The notes under the pieces were generated by a model. It saw only the letters and a list, made by a program, of their open reading frames with translations. It searched no databases and was not told where the DNA came from. A stretch of 64,000 nt of DNA from Streptomyces tubercidicus (GTDB lineage: Bacteria; Actinomycetota; Actinomycetes; Streptomycetales; Streptomycetaceae): the NCBI RefSeq assembly GCF_027497495.1, contig NZ_CP114205.1, forward strand, positions 2,852,001 through 2,916,000, in the 5' to 3' direction. Below are positions 1 through 8,755 of this stretch, in pieces. Within the stretch, counting starts at the first letter, position 1; every line of letters starts with the position of its first letter. A program made the position numbers and the translations under genes.

Positions 1-1334
1 ATCAGAATGACCTTGCCGGTCAGCGGCCAGCGGCCCCAGTACAGAACCAGCGAGCCGAAGATCATCGCGATCGGGGCGATCACCGGCATCGCCTTCAGCT
101 TCACCGGGCGCTTGAGGTCCGGGGAGACGCGGCGCAGCGACATCACCGCGACCGGGCCGGTGATGTACGAGATGACCGTGGCCACCGAGACGATCTCGGC
201 GAGCGAGCCCCAGCCGCGGAAGATCGCGAGGAAGAGGAAGGCGATCACGAGGTTGAGCAGCAGCGCCGGACGCGGCACACCGGTCTTCTTGTCCACCTTG
301 CCGAAGATGCCCGGCAGATGACCGTTCTCCTGCACACCCTGGATCATGCGGGAGGTGGTGGCGGCGTAGATCATGCCGGTGCCGGACGGGGAGACAAAGG
401 CGTCCGCGTACAGCAGCAGCGCCAGCCAGTTCAGGCCCCAGGCGATGGCGAGGTCGGCGAGCGGCGAGTTGAAGCCGAGACCGGCCCAGCCGCCGCCGGC
501 GGCCAGCTTGTCGCCGGGCACCGCCATCAGGAACGCGACCTGCAGCGCGACATAGATGACCAGCGCGATCAGGATCGACCAGACCACGGCCTTGGGCAGC
601 GAACGGCCGGGGTTGCGGGCCTCGGCGGCGAGGTTCAGCGGGGACTGGAAGCCGTTGTAGGCCCAGACGATGCCGGAGACGGCGACGGCGGTGAAGACCG
701 AGCTCCAGCCGTTGGGCGTGAAACCGCCGTGGTGGACGATGTTGTCGGTGTCGAAGTGCGCCAGCATCAGCGCGCTCGCGGTCAGCGCCGGGACGACGAC
801 CTTGAAGACCGTGATCGCGGTGTTGGTCTTCGCGAACAGCGAGATCGCGAACCAGTTGAGGAAGAAGTAGAAGATCAGCAGCACGCTGGCGAGGCCGACG
901 CCGGTGCCGGTCAGCTCCTTGCCGTCGTACAGCGCCTGCGCCCAGCCGAAGTCCCAGGAACTCATGTACTGGACGGAGGCGGTGGCCTCACCCGGGATGA
1001 CCGAGACGATCGCGATCCAGTTGGCCCAGGCGGCGAGGTAGCCGGCGAGCGAGCCGTGGGAGTACTGGCCGTAGCGGACCATGCCGCCGGCCTTGGGGAA
1101 CATCGAGCCGAGCTCGGTGTAGGTGAGGGCGATCGTCAGCGCGACGAGCGCGCCGATGACCCAGGCGAGGATCGCGGCAGGGCCGGCGATGGCGGCGGCC
1201 CGCTCGGCTCCGAAGAGCCAGCCGGAACCGATGATGGACCCGAGACCAGTGGCGGTCAGGGCGATGGTCCCGAGGGACCGACGGTAGTTCGAGTGCGCGC
1301 CCTGCTCCGCACTCGGGGTCTTCGTCGTGCTCAC
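1..1334 (-). CDS. Amino-acid permease, APC family (C-terminus cut by window edge)
   Basis: A polytopic inner-membrane transporter expected to import amino acids by proton or cation symport. The GTG start at 1334 gives a short hydrophilic N-terminus, then the first helix with the APC hallmark GSIIGSGWLFG at about residues 32-42. About 444 codons are present and the frame is open to base 1, so the C-terminal end is missing. It lies 245 bases downstream of, and on the same strand as, the GntR-type regulator, which could control it. The gap holds an imperfect inverted repeat (CACTCGGGC/GCCCGGGTG, 1413-1439) in the likely leader. The family call is firm; the substrate cannot be read from sequence. 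Confidence 0.85.
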   Translation of the reverse strand, partial: MSTTKTPSAEQGAHSNYRRSLGTIALTATGLGSIIGSGWLFGAERAAAIAGPAAILAWVIGALVALTIALTYTELGSMFPKAGGMVRYGQYSHGSLAGYLAAWANWIAIVSVIPGEATASVQYMSSWDFGWAQALYDGKELTGTGVGLASVLLIFYFFLNWFAISLFAKTNTAITVFKVVVPALTASALMLAHFDTDNIVHHGGFTPNGWSSVFTAVAVSGIVWAYNGFQSPLNLAAEARNPGRSLPKAVVWSILIALVIYVALQVAFLMAVPGDKLAAGGGWAGLGFNSPLADLAIAWGLNWLALLLYADAFVSPSGTGMIYAATTSRMIQGVQENGHLPGIFGKVDKKTGVPRPALLLNLVIAFLFLAIFRGWGSLAEIVSVATVISYITGPVAVMSLRRVSPDLKRPVKLKAMPVIAPIAMIFGSLVLYWGRWPLTGKVIL

Positions 1335-1578
1335 GTGCTGGTCTCCTGGTCTTCCCCCGTGCCGTGCACAAACTTCGCCATCGTAAGAGCGAATCGCACC
1401 GTCGGCTTCCCTCACTCGGGCAAAAATCCCGCCCGGGTGAGGGTCTGTGGGGTATCCCACACCGGATAGTGGGCGGCATTTAGCAACAAAGCGGTCGAAA
1501 TGGGGCGCCGACCTGAGAACCAAAGGCAGGCTCTGTGCGTCTAGGCGACACACAGAGGGCACCGAACCAACACACCAT

Positions 1579-2331
1579 CTACTTCACAGGCAAGTGATAG
1601 GCGACCCGATAGCGGTCCGCGAGGGTGATGACATCGGCCGTCTCGACCGGCCGGCCGCCCGCGAAGTACGTCCGCGAGACGACCAGCACCGCATGCCCCG
1701 GCACCCCGCCCAGCGTCATCGCCTCCTCCGCCAGCGCCGGCCGGGCACCGACCTCCTCGGTGACGTTGTCCACCACCACATCGATGGCCGCCATCCGTTC
1801 GACCACCCCGCGGCCCGCCAGCGGCCCCTCCTCCGGCAGCATCACGGGCGTCCGTCCCGTCACCTCCAGGGGCTCCCACGAGGTCGAGAGCATCGACGGC
1901 TCCCCCTCCGCCCGGAAGACATAGCGCGTCCGCATCACCTTGGCCCCGTGCGGAATGCGCAGCCGGGCGGCGACCACCGCACCGGCCACCTCCTGCTCGC
2001 TGCTGGACTCCCAGGTGCCCCGCACCCGCTCGTCCGTCTGCTCCTGCCGGAAGGGCGTACAGCCACCGGCCGCATGGAATCCGACCCGGGCGATACGGCG
2101 CGGGACGGGCTGTTCGCGCACATAGGTCCCCGATCCCGAGCGGCCCTCGACCAGCCCCTCGGCCATCAGGACCTTGCGCGCTTCCAGGGCGACGGTGTCC
2201 GAGACGCCGTACTCCTCGCGGATGCGCGCCTGGGAGGGAAGGCGGGTGTGCGGCGGCAGCACCCCGTCGACGATTTTCTGGCGCAGGTCGCCGGCGACGC
2301 GGAGGTACGCGGGCTGCTCACCGAAAGGCAC
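1579..2331 (-). CDS. GntR/HutC-family transcriptional regulator with UTRA domain
   Basis: A 250-residue DNA-binding repressor or activator. The N-terminal winged helix (about residues 6-75) has the GntR pattern: YLRVAGDLRQKI, then LPSQARIREEYGVS and VLMAEGLVEGRSGSGTYV. The C-terminal half (about 95-245) fits a UTRA effector domain, ending in the typical ITLADRYRVAYHLP stretch. Length is normal for the HutC subfamily. It is divergent from the PIG-L deacetylase gene and upstream of the permease on the same strand. Likely targets are its own promoter and the permease. The ligand is unknown. Confidence 0.88.
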   Translation of the reverse strand: MPFGEQPAYLRVAGDLRQKIVDGVLPPHTRLPSQARIREEYGVSDTVALEARKVLMAEGLVEGRSGSGTYVREQPVPRRIARVGFHAAGGCTPFRQEQTDERVRGTWESSSEQEVAGAVVAARLRIPHGAKVMRTRYVFRAEGEPSMLSTSWEPLEVTGRTPVMLPEEGPLAGRGVVERMAAIDVVVDNVTEEVGARPALAEEAMTLGGVPGHAVLVVSRTYFAGGRPVETADVITLADRYRVAYHLPVK

Positions 2332-2659
2332 GTGCCCCTCCCAACAGCTTGACAGTCAGCAACAGCGTGACAACCGCGTGTTGCTGTCCGCAACCTTGGG
2401 CCAGATGTTCACCTGATGTGATGAAACCCAGCTCAGCACGTGTATCGAGCGAGATCGGGCTCCTACGGCCCCCACATCCCCACCCCGCGCCACCCCACTG
2501 TTTCTCTCCACCCGGGTGGACGCGACCCATACATGTCACGATCGAAACGGGACCACGTTCGAAGGACACGTCCGAAACGGCATACCGAATACGGCACGGC
2601 ACGAAGACGCCGCACCAGGAATGTGGGACGCGGCACCAGGACGGGAAGGAAGGCACCCC
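2332..2659. promoter_or_regulatory. Divergent promoter region with inverted repeat (GntR / PIG-L)
   Basis: The 328-base gap between two divergent genes contains the inverted repeat CAGCAACA (2357-2364) / TGTTGCTG (2379-2386), arms of 8 bases with a 14-base spacer, immediately upstream of the GntR gene. This is a plausible autoregulatory operator. The remaining 270 bases have no convincing open frame. The PIG-L start has a purine-rich ribosome site (GGAAGGAAGG) just before 2660. Confidence 0.4.
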
Positions 2660-3409
2660 ATGCCCGTCGAACCCCAGCTCTCCCCCATGCCCAGGGACTG
2701 GCAGCGGGCGCTCGCCGTCGTCGCCCACCCGGACGACCTCGAATACGGCGCCGCGGCCGCCATCGCCGAATGGACCACCGCGGGTCGCCAGGTCAGCTAT
2801 CTCCTGGTCACCCGCGGCGAGGCCGGTATCGACGGGCTCGCCCCCGCCGAGTGCGCCCCGGTCCGCGAGACCGAGCAACGGGCCGGTGCCGCGCTCGTCG
2901 GCGTCCACACCGTGGAATTCCTCGACGACCACCACGACGGTGTCATCGAGGCCGGCCCGGCGCTGCGCCGCGATCTGGCCGCGGCCATCCGCCGCCACCG
3001 CCCGGAGCTGCTGATCGCCCTCAACCACCACGACACCTGGGGCGGCGTCCAGTGGAACAGCGCGGACCACCGGGTGGTGGGCCGCGCCGTCCTGGACGCG
3101 GCGGGCGACGCCGGCAACCGCTGGATCTTCCCCGAACTCGCCGGGGCCCAGGGCCTGGCGCCCTGGAACGGCGTGCGCTGGGTGGCCGTGGCGGGCTCCC
3201 CGTACCCCACACACGCCGCCGAGGTCGGCCCCGGCATCGACCGCGCGGTCGACTCGCTGGCGGCCCACAGCACCTACATCAAGGGCCTGGGCGGCTCCGG
3301 AACGGACCCCCACGCCTACGCCCGCAACTTCATCGAACAGACACTGCGCAACGGCGGCGAACGCTACCGGGGCCGCCCCGCGACGCTCTTCCAGCTCTTC
3401 CCCCGCTGA
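2660..3409 (+). CDS. PIG-L family zinc-dependent deacetylase
   Basis: A 249-residue LmbE/PIG-L type amidohydrolase, which typically removes an N-acetyl group from a sugar or pseudodisaccharide substrate. The zinc motif AHPDD is at about residues 23-27, the motif RETEQ at about 75, and the third ligand region NHHDTWGG near 126. The ATG at 2660 is chosen over an upstream in-frame start because of the GGAAGGAAGG ribosome site. MshB and Mca belong to this fold, but the sequence is not distinctive enough to name the substrate. The gene stands alone, divergent from the GntR regulator. Confidence 0.87.
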   Translation: MPVEPQLSPMPRDWQRALAVVAHPDDLEYGAAAAIAEWTTAGRQVSYLLVTRGEAGIDGLAPAECAPVRETEQRAGAALVGVHTVEFLDDHHDGVIEAGPALRRDLAAAIRRHRPELLIALNHHDTWGGVQWNSADHRVVGRAVLDAAGDAGNRWIFPELAGAQGLAPWNGVRWVAVAGSPYPTHAAEVGPGIDRAVDSLAAHSTYIKGLGGSGTDPHAYARNFIEQTLRNGGERYRGRPATLFQLFPR

Positions 3410-3776
3410 GGTTCACACCCCCCGGGCAAGCCCGCGCACGAACCCGGACACCAGCTCCGCGATCCCCTCCGGCCGTTCCGGCGGCATCGCGCCCTCCCGG
3501 CACCCGATTAACCCCTCCCTGTCCATTCTGTCCACCTATCGACACTGCGCCGGGAGTCTGCTGCACACCTCGGGAGCACGGGCCGAAGGGCCGCCGGGGT
3601 CACTCCGGGGACCGCCGCGGGCCGCCGACCGGACCGCTCCTGTGGGCCGTCGGTGGCACAGCGGGCCACCCCCGCTTGCGCCTCCCGCCCCGCTCCCCCG
3701 CCACGCAGAACAATCGCCCAGGCCAGGACGTACGCATACGTACGCATACGTCTCCGCGGACTGAGGGGAACGACCG
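3410..3776. other. Intergenic region without a recognisable gene
   Basis: The 367 bases between the PIG-L gene and the carbonic anhydrase gene show no supported coding frame. The only clear structure is the 10-base tandem repeat at 3728-3751, just upstream of the carbonic anhydrase start. Confidence 0.5.
3728..3751. repeat. 10-bp tandem repeat ACGTACGCAT upstream of carbonic anhydrase
   Basis: Two exact copies of ACGTACGCAT followed by ACGT, ending 25 bases before the ATG. Each unit is alternating purine-pyrimidine. A one-turn period just before a start codon is compatible with an operator or a helically phased protein site, but function is inferred. Confidence 0.6.
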
Positions 3777-4535
3777 ATGGACGGAGCGAGACATCCGGAC
3801 CGCAGAGCCCTGCTCGCCGGCGGACTGTTCGTCGCCACGGCGGCACTTTCGGGGTGCTCATCGAAGAGCACCACCCCGGCGGCGGCCGGCGCTTCACCAC
3901 AGGCCCGGCCGACCATGCAGCCCACCACACGGCCGACCACCCCCGAAGCGGCCTTCACCCGCCTGATGGAGGGCAACCAGCGCTGGGTGAGCGGCAACCT
4001 CCAGCACCCCGACCGTGATCCCGACCGGCGCGAGTTCGTGGCCCAGAAACAGCAGCCCTTCGGCTCGGTCCTCGCCTGCATCGACTCCCGGGTCCCGCCG
4101 GAACTCCTCTTCGACACCGGCCTGGGCGACCTCTACGTGATGCGCACGGGCGGGGAGGCGGTCGGCCCTGTGGTTACGGGTTCCGTGGAGTACGGACCGA
4201 TGACCAGCGGCACCCCGCTCATCGTGATCCTCGGCCACCAACGCTGCGGCGCCATCGAGGCTTCCTACTCCTCCCTCCGCGACGGCAAGCCACTGCCCGG
4301 CAACCTGGAGGCAATCGCCCGAGCCCTACGCCCGGCATACGACCAGGCAGTCCGCGAAGGCGGCCCCGACCCTGTAGACACCATGGCCCGCGCCCAGGTC
4401 ACCCTGACCGCAACCAACCTCCGCTCCAACCAGGACCTCGCTCCCCTCGTAAAGAAGGGCACCCTGGCCGTGATCGGCGCCTACTACTCCCTCGACACCG
4501 GCAAGGTGGAGGTCTTGTCGGGGGCACCGTCTTAA
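3777..4535 (+). CDS. Exported beta-class carbonic anhydrase (putative lipoprotein)
   Basis: Interconverts CO2 and bicarbonate, here apparently outside the membrane. The 252-residue protein begins with a twin-arginine-like leader (DRRALLAGG) ending in a lipobox LSGC with Cys about residue 27, followed by a Ser/Thr/Pro/Ala-rich linker. The beta-class zinc site is present: CIDSRV (Cys and the Asp-Arg dyad, about residue 100) and HQRCGA (His and Cys, about residue 155). Typical cytosolic forms lack the leader. The gene stands alone and is convergent with ychF across a hairpin terminator. Family confidence is high; Tat versus Sec export is uncertain. Confidence 0.87.
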   Translation: MDGARHPDRRALLAGGLFVATAALSGCSSKSTTPAAAGASPQARPTMQPTTRPTTPEAAFTRLMEGNQRWVSGNLQHPDRDPDRREFVAQKQQPFGSVLACIDSRVPPELLFDTGLGDLYVMRTGGEAVGPVVTGSVEYGPMTSGTPLIVILGHQRCGAIEASYSSLRDGKPLPGNLEAIARALRPAYDQAVREGGPDPVDTMARAQVTLTATNLRSNQDLAPLVKKGTLAVIGAYYSLDTGKVEVLSGAPS

Positions 4536-4576
4536 GCGGGTGTGGGAAAGGCCAGGACCGCGTCGACTCCACGGCA

Positions 4577-4613
4577 CCAATGGGCTGGGCTCAACAGAAG
4601 CCTGGCCCATTGG
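4577..4613. terminator. Hairpin terminator between convergent genes
   Basis: Arms CCAATGGGC (4577-4585) and GCCCATTGG (4605-4613) pair perfectly over 9 bases between the ends of the carbonic anhydrase gene and ychF, so it could serve both directions. Confidence 0.6.
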
Positions 4614-4654
4614 CCTGTATACGCACCAGACCACTCAGGCCCGGAACGCAGCTG

Positions 4655-5743
4655 TCAGACGTTGAACCGGAACTCCACCACATCCCCGTCCTGCATCACA
4701 TACTCCTTGCCCTCCATGCGGGCCTTGCCGGCCGCGCGGGCCTCGGCTACCGAGCCGGTTTCCACCAGGTCGGCGAAGGAGATGATCTCGGCCTTGATGA
4801 AGCCCTTTTGGAAGTCGGTGTGGATGACGCCGGCGGCCTCGGGGGCGGTGGCGTTCTTCTTGATGGTCCAGGCTCGGGTTTCCTTGGGGCCGGCCGTCAG
4901 GTAGGTCTGCAGGCCGAGGGTGTTGAAGCCGACGTGGGCGAGGGTGGCGAGGCCGGGTTCTTCCTGGCCTACGGACTGGAGGAGTTCCAGGGCCTCGTCC
5001 TCGTCCAGTTCGGCGAGGTCGGCCTCCAGCTTGGCGTTCAGGAAGATGGCCTCGGCGGGGGCGACCAGGGCGCGCTGTTCGTTCTTGAAGTCCTCGTCGG
5101 TCAGCTCGTCCTCGTCGACGTTGAAGACGTAGAGGAAGGGCTTGGTGGTGAGGAGGTGGAGGTCGTGCAGGAGCTCTTCGTTGCCGGAGCCCTGGACGAT
5201 GCCGGCGGAGAAGAGGGTGTCGCCCTTCTCCAGGATGGCCTTGGCCTCCTCCACTGCCTTGACCTTGGGAGCCACGTCCTTCTTGATGCGCGACTCCTTC
5301 TGGAGGCGCGGCAGGACCTTCTCGATGGTCTGGAGGTCGGCGAGGATCAGCTCGGTGTTGATGGTCTCGATGTCGTCCCGGGGCGAGACCTTGCCGTCGA
5401 CGTGGACGACGTTCTCGTCCTTGAAGGCGCGGATGACCTGGCAGATCGCATCGGACTCGCGGATGTTCGCGAGGAACTTGTTGCCCAGGCCCTCGCCCTC
5501 GGAGGCGCCGCGGACGATGCCCGCGATGTCGACGAAGTCGACGGTGGCGGGGAGGATCTTCTGGGAGGAGAAGATCTCGGCGAGCTTGGCGAGGCGGGGG
5601 TCGGGGACGCCGACGACGCCGACGTTCGGCTCGATGGTGGCGAACGGGTAGTTGGCCGCCAGCACGTCGTTCTTGGTCAGGGCGTTGAACATGGTCGACT
5701 TGCCGACATTCGGCAGACCGACGATTCCGATCGTGAGCGACAC
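4655..5743 (-). CDS. ychF: YchF/OLA1-type ATPase
   Basis: A 362-residue cytosolic P-loop NTPase of the Obg-related YchF group, which prefers ATP and associates with ribosomes and stress responses. The G1 loop GLPNVGKST is at residues 9-17, and DIAGIV near 66-71 corresponds to the G3 region. The C-terminal TGS domain ends in the characteristic VVEFRFNV. Length and both termini match the family closely. It is convergent with the carbonic anhydrase gene and divergent from the DUF6542 gene. Confidence 0.96.
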   Translation of the reverse strand: MSLTIGIVGLPNVGKSTMFNALTKNDVLAANYPFATIEPNVGVVGVPDPRLAKLAEIFSSQKILPATVDFVDIAGIVRGASEGEGLGNKFLANIRESDAICQVIRAFKDENVVHVDGKVSPRDDIETINTELILADLQTIEKVLPRLQKESRIKKDVAPKVKAVEEAKAILEKGDTLFSAGIVQGSGNEELLHDLHLLTTKPFLYVFNVDEDELTDEDFKNEQRALVAPAEAIFLNAKLEADLAELDEDEALELLQSVGQEEPGLATLAHVGFNTLGLQTYLTAGPKETRAWTIKKNATAPEAAGVIHTDFQKGFIKAEIISFADLVETGSVAEARAAGKARMEGKEYVMQDGDVVEFRFNV

Positions 5744-5944
5744 GTGGCGACTCGACTTCCGAGCGAGGTGGTGGGGTGGGCACGGCCCCGGGAGGGCCGA
5801 TCCACCAGTCTACGGGGCGGCGCGGGCCGAGCGGCCGCCACCGGGACCGGCCCGCCACCGGCCCGTAGCGAACTCGGCCGCAAGCTCGGCCAAAGCGCGT
5901 GTCCCGCGACCGGTTAATACCACTTAGCGGCCTACCGTGGCCGG

Positions 5945-6892
5945 GTGGAGCAACACGAAGCGCGCACGCCCCAGCACAGCCCGCCGCGGTCCGGACGACC
6001 GCCCGCGGGCCAGGACGCCCGGCTCCCGCGCCCCGCGGAGGCCGTGACCCCCGATCCCGACGACGCCTTTCTGTCCGCGATGCGGGCCTCCGGGTTCGCG
6101 GCCGTACCGGCCTCCGCCACCGCCGCCGTACACGCCCCGCCGCGCGGCCCCGCGTCGGCCGGGGCCGGGGCCGGTGCCCTCCGGCCGCCCAGCCGGCAGG
6201 CGGCGGCCGCGGGCGCCGGGCACGCCCCGGCTCCTCCGGTGGACGGGGAGTCCTCCGCTGTCTACCGGGCGCGGACCCGGCGCCCGGTAGAGGCCCCGCC
6301 CACCGGCCCGCGGCGCCGGATGCCCGCCGCCAAACTGACCGGTCTCGGCTGCTGGCTGCTGGCGACGCTGGTGCTGCTGGCGTTCGCCTTGGTGGACCGG
6401 CTGCTGTTCGGCGGCGCACCGACCGCGTACGGCGTCTGCTACCTGCTGGTGGGCATCGGTGCGGCGGTGTGGGTCAGGCCGTACGACCTGGTCTGTGCGC
6501 CGGTCACGCTGCCGATCGCCTTCACGCTCGGTGCGCTGCCGATCCAGCGGGGCGGGGAGGGGTTCGAGGGGCTGCTGATGGGCGTCTTCACCGTCCTCGC
6601 GCTGAACGCGGGCTGGCTCTACGCCGGCACGCTGGTCTGCGCGCTGCTCGCGATCGTCCGGCGGGCGCTGTTCATCGCCCGGCGTCGGGCCAGCCGACCG
6701 GTGAGTCGACCGCAGAGCGCACCGCGCGGGCAGAGGAACCGGCCGCCGTCGCGGGCCGCCGACCGTCCCCGGCCCCGGCCGGGGAACCGTCCGCGGCAGG
6801 TGGCTCGCCAGCCCGAGCGGCGTGCGCAGCCATCGCGGCCCCCACAATCCCCGCATTGTTCTGAAGCTGAGCCGGCACGATCTCGGCCCTGA
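5945..6892 (+). CDS. DUF6542-like membrane protein
   Basis: A 315-residue protein of unknown function. The first 120 residues are disordered and rich in Pro, Ala and Arg. Residues about 125-245 hold four predicted membrane segments (for example [20 protein letters not shown] and [16 protein letters not shown]). The last 70 residues are basic and Arg/Pro-rich. The GTG start at 5945 directly follows a GG-rich stretch. The 3' end overlaps ppgK on the opposite strand by 221 bases, and the overlap encodes only low-complexity tails in both genes. The DUF assignment is from memory of Streptomyces proteins at this locus. Confidence 0.7.
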   Translation: MEQHEARTPQHSPPRSGRPPAGQDARLPRPAEAVTPDPDDAFLSAMRASGFAAVPASATAAVHAPPRGPASAGAGAGALRPPSRQAAAAGAGHAPAPPVDGESSAVYRARTRRPVEAPPTGPRRRMPAAKLTGLGCWLLATLVLLAFALVDRLLFGGAPTAYGVCYLLVGIGAAVWVRPYDLVCAPVTLPIAFTLGALPIQRGGEGFEGLLMGVFTVLALNAGWLYAGTLVCALLAIVRRALFIARRRASRPVSRPQSAPRGQRNRPPSRAADRPRPRPGNRPRQVARQPERRAQPSRPPQSPHCSEAEPARSRP

Positions 6893-7565
6893 TGCCCTCG
6901 ATCAGCGGCAGGAACTTCTCCGCCTTGCGGCTCACCCCGCCGCCGATCACGAACAGCTCGGGCGAGAAGAGCATCTCCACATGGGCGAGGTACTTCTGGA
7001 CCCGGTGCGCCCAGTGGTGCCAGCTCAGCCCCTCGTCCTCCTTGGCCTTGGTGGAGGCGCGCTTCTCGGCGTCATGGCCGTGCAGCTCCAGATGGCCGAA
7101 CTCGGTGTTGGGGACGAGGCGGCCGTCGCTGAAGACGGCGCTGCCGATGCCGGTGCCGAGGGTGAGCACGATGACCGTGCCGGTCCGGCCGCTGCCCGCG
7201 CCGTAGCGCATCTCGGCGAGACCGGCCGCGTCCGCGTCGTTCAGCAGCGTGACGGGCCGGCCCGCGGCCTCGCCGCCCAGCCGGCCGGTGAGCAGGGCCT
7301 CGGCGCCGAGTCCGATCCAGCCCTGGTCGACATTGGCGGCCGTACGGGTCGTACCGTCCGTGACCACACCGGGGAAGGTCGCACCGACCGGCCCCGACCA
7401 CCCGAAGTGGTCCACGACCTCCCTGACACAGTCCGCGACCGCTTCCGGGGTGGCCGGGTGCGGGGTCAGTACCTTGTGGCGCTCCTCGGCGAGGTCGCCG
7501 CGCGCCAGATCCACCGGGGCACCTTTGATGCCCGATCCGCCGATGTCCACACCGAAGACCCTCAT
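6672..7565 (-). CDS. ppgK: Polyphosphate glucokinase (ROK family)
   Basis: Phosphorylates glucose with polyphosphate or ATP, feeding glycolysis. The ROK start [11 protein letters not shown] is at residues 5-15, the catalytic stretch [13 protein letters not shown] is near 107, the glycine-rich TLGTGIGSA near 135, and [10 protein letters not shown] near 207. This pattern fits actinobacterial PpgK rather than the longer ROK glucokinases. The core ends at about residue 245 ([14 protein letters not shown]). A further 50 residues rich in Ala, Gly and Pro form an unusual C-terminal extension overlapping the DUF6542 gene. The ATG at 7565 is the natural start. Confidence 0.93.
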   Translation of the reverse strand: MRVFGVDIGGSGIKGAPVDLARGDLAEERHKVLTPHPATPEAVADCVREVVDHFGWSGPVGATFPGVVTDGTTRTAANVDQGWIGLGAEALLTGRLGGEAAGRPVTLLNDADAAGLAEMRYGAGSGRTGTVIVLTLGTGIGSAVFSDGRLVPNTEFGHLELHGHDAEKRASTKAKEDEGLSWHHWAHRVQKYLAHVEMLFSPELFVIGGGVSRKAEKFLPLIEGIRAEIVPAQLQNNAGIVGAAMAAHAARAGEPPAADGSPAGAGDGRRPATAAGSSARAVRSAVDSPVGWPDAGR

Positions 7566-7650
7566 GGGAAAAGGCTAGGCGCGGACGGGGCGGCTCGCCC
7601 CCGGGATGAGCTGACTCATGGCCCGGACGGCGAACCGGTTGCGGCGGATG

Positions 7651-8670
7651 TCAGCCCTCGGTGGCGGACTTGGCCTCGGCGCGCAGGTCCCGGCGGAGTT
7701 CCTTGGGCAGCGAGAAGTGGATGGACTCCTCGGCGGCCGTGAGGGTCTCGACGTCCTCGTAGCCGCGCGCGGCGAGCCAGTCCAGGACGCCGTGGACGAG
7801 GACCTCGGGGACGGAGGCGCCGGAGGTGACGCCGACCGTGCCGACGCCCTCCAGCCAGGACTCGTCGATCTCCTCGGCGTAGTCGACCAGATGGGCGTCG
7901 CGGGCGCCGGCGCCCAGCGCCACCTCGACCAGGCGCACGGAGTTCGAGGAGTTCTTGGAGCCGACGACGATGACCAGATCGGCCTCGGCGCCCATCTGCT
8001 TCACCGCGGTCTGGCGGTTCTGGGTGGCGTAGCAGATGTCGTCGCTGGGGGGCGAGAGGAGGTTGGGGTAGCGGCCCTTGAGGGCGTCGACGGTCTCCAT
8101 GGTCTCGTCGACCGAGAGCGTGGTCTGGGAGAGCCAGACGACCTTGTCGGGGTCGCGGACCTCGACGTTCTCGACGTCCTTGGGGCCGTCGACGAGGGTG
8201 ATGTGCTCGGGCGCCTCACCGCTGGTGCCGATGACCTCTTCGTGGCCCTCGTGGCCGATCAGGAGGATGTCGTAGTCCTCCTTGGCGTAGCGGACGGCTT
8301 CCTTGTGGACCTTGGTGACGAGCGGGCAGGTCGCGTCGATGGTGGCGAGCTTGCCGCGCTTGGCCTCTTCGTGGACCACCGGGGCGACGCCGTGCGCGGA
8401 GAAGATGACGATGTTGCCCTCGGGCACCTCTTCCGTCTCCTCGACGAAGATCGCGCCCTTCTTCTCCAGGGTCTTCACGACGTACTTGTTGTGGACGATC
8501 TCGTGGCGTACGTAGACGGGCGCGCCGTACTGCTCAAGTGCCTTCTCGACGGCGATGACGGCGCGGTCCACGCCCGCGCAGTAACCACGGGGGGCGGCGA
8601 GCAGGACCCTGCGGCGCGAAGCGGCTTCGCCCGGGGTGGTGGCGGGAGTCGGGCTGGGCGAGGAAGTCAT
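7651..8670 (-). CDS. ispH: 4-hydroxy-3-methylbut-2-enyl diphosphate reductase
   Basis: Last enzyme of the MEP isoprenoid pathway; its iron-sulfur cluster reduces HMBPP to IPP and DMAPP. The 339-residue protein shows the three cluster cysteines in [10 protein letters not shown] (Cys31), [12 protein letters not shown] and [10 protein letters not shown]. The ATG at 8670 is preferred because further upstream the frame runs into the divergent permease gene and carries no family sequence. The 85-base gap to that permease holds both promoters. The product may ultimately supply the cis-prenyltransferase encoded at 50.7 kb. Confidence 0.96.
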   Translation of the reverse strand: MTSSPSPTPATTPGEAASRRRVLLAAPRGYCAGVDRAVIAVEKALEQYGAPVYVRHEIVHNKYVVKTLEKKGAIFVEETEEVPEGNIVIFSAHGVAPVVHEEAKRGKLATIDATCPLVTKVHKEAVRYAKEDYDILLIGHEGHEEVIGTSGEAPEHITLVDGPKDVENVEVRDPDKVVWLSQTTLSVDETMETVDALKGRYPNLLSPPSDDICYATQNRQTAVKQMGAEADLVIVVGSKNSSNSVRLVEVALGAGARDAHLVDYAEEIDESWLEGVGTVGVTSGASVPEVLVHGVLDWLAARGYEDVETLTAAEESIHFSLPKELRRDLRAEAKSATEG

Positions 8671-8755
8671 GCGTCCCATCGTAAAGGCGTGCCACCGCCC
8701 TCGAAGATCGCACCGTTGGCCCAGACTGAGGGCGGCAGGCAGCGAGGAGGCACAG

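Noticed and set aside
4580..5917. A 445-codon frame opposite ychF.
   Set aside because: Val/Gly/Asp-rich antisense shadow; ychF is unmistakable.
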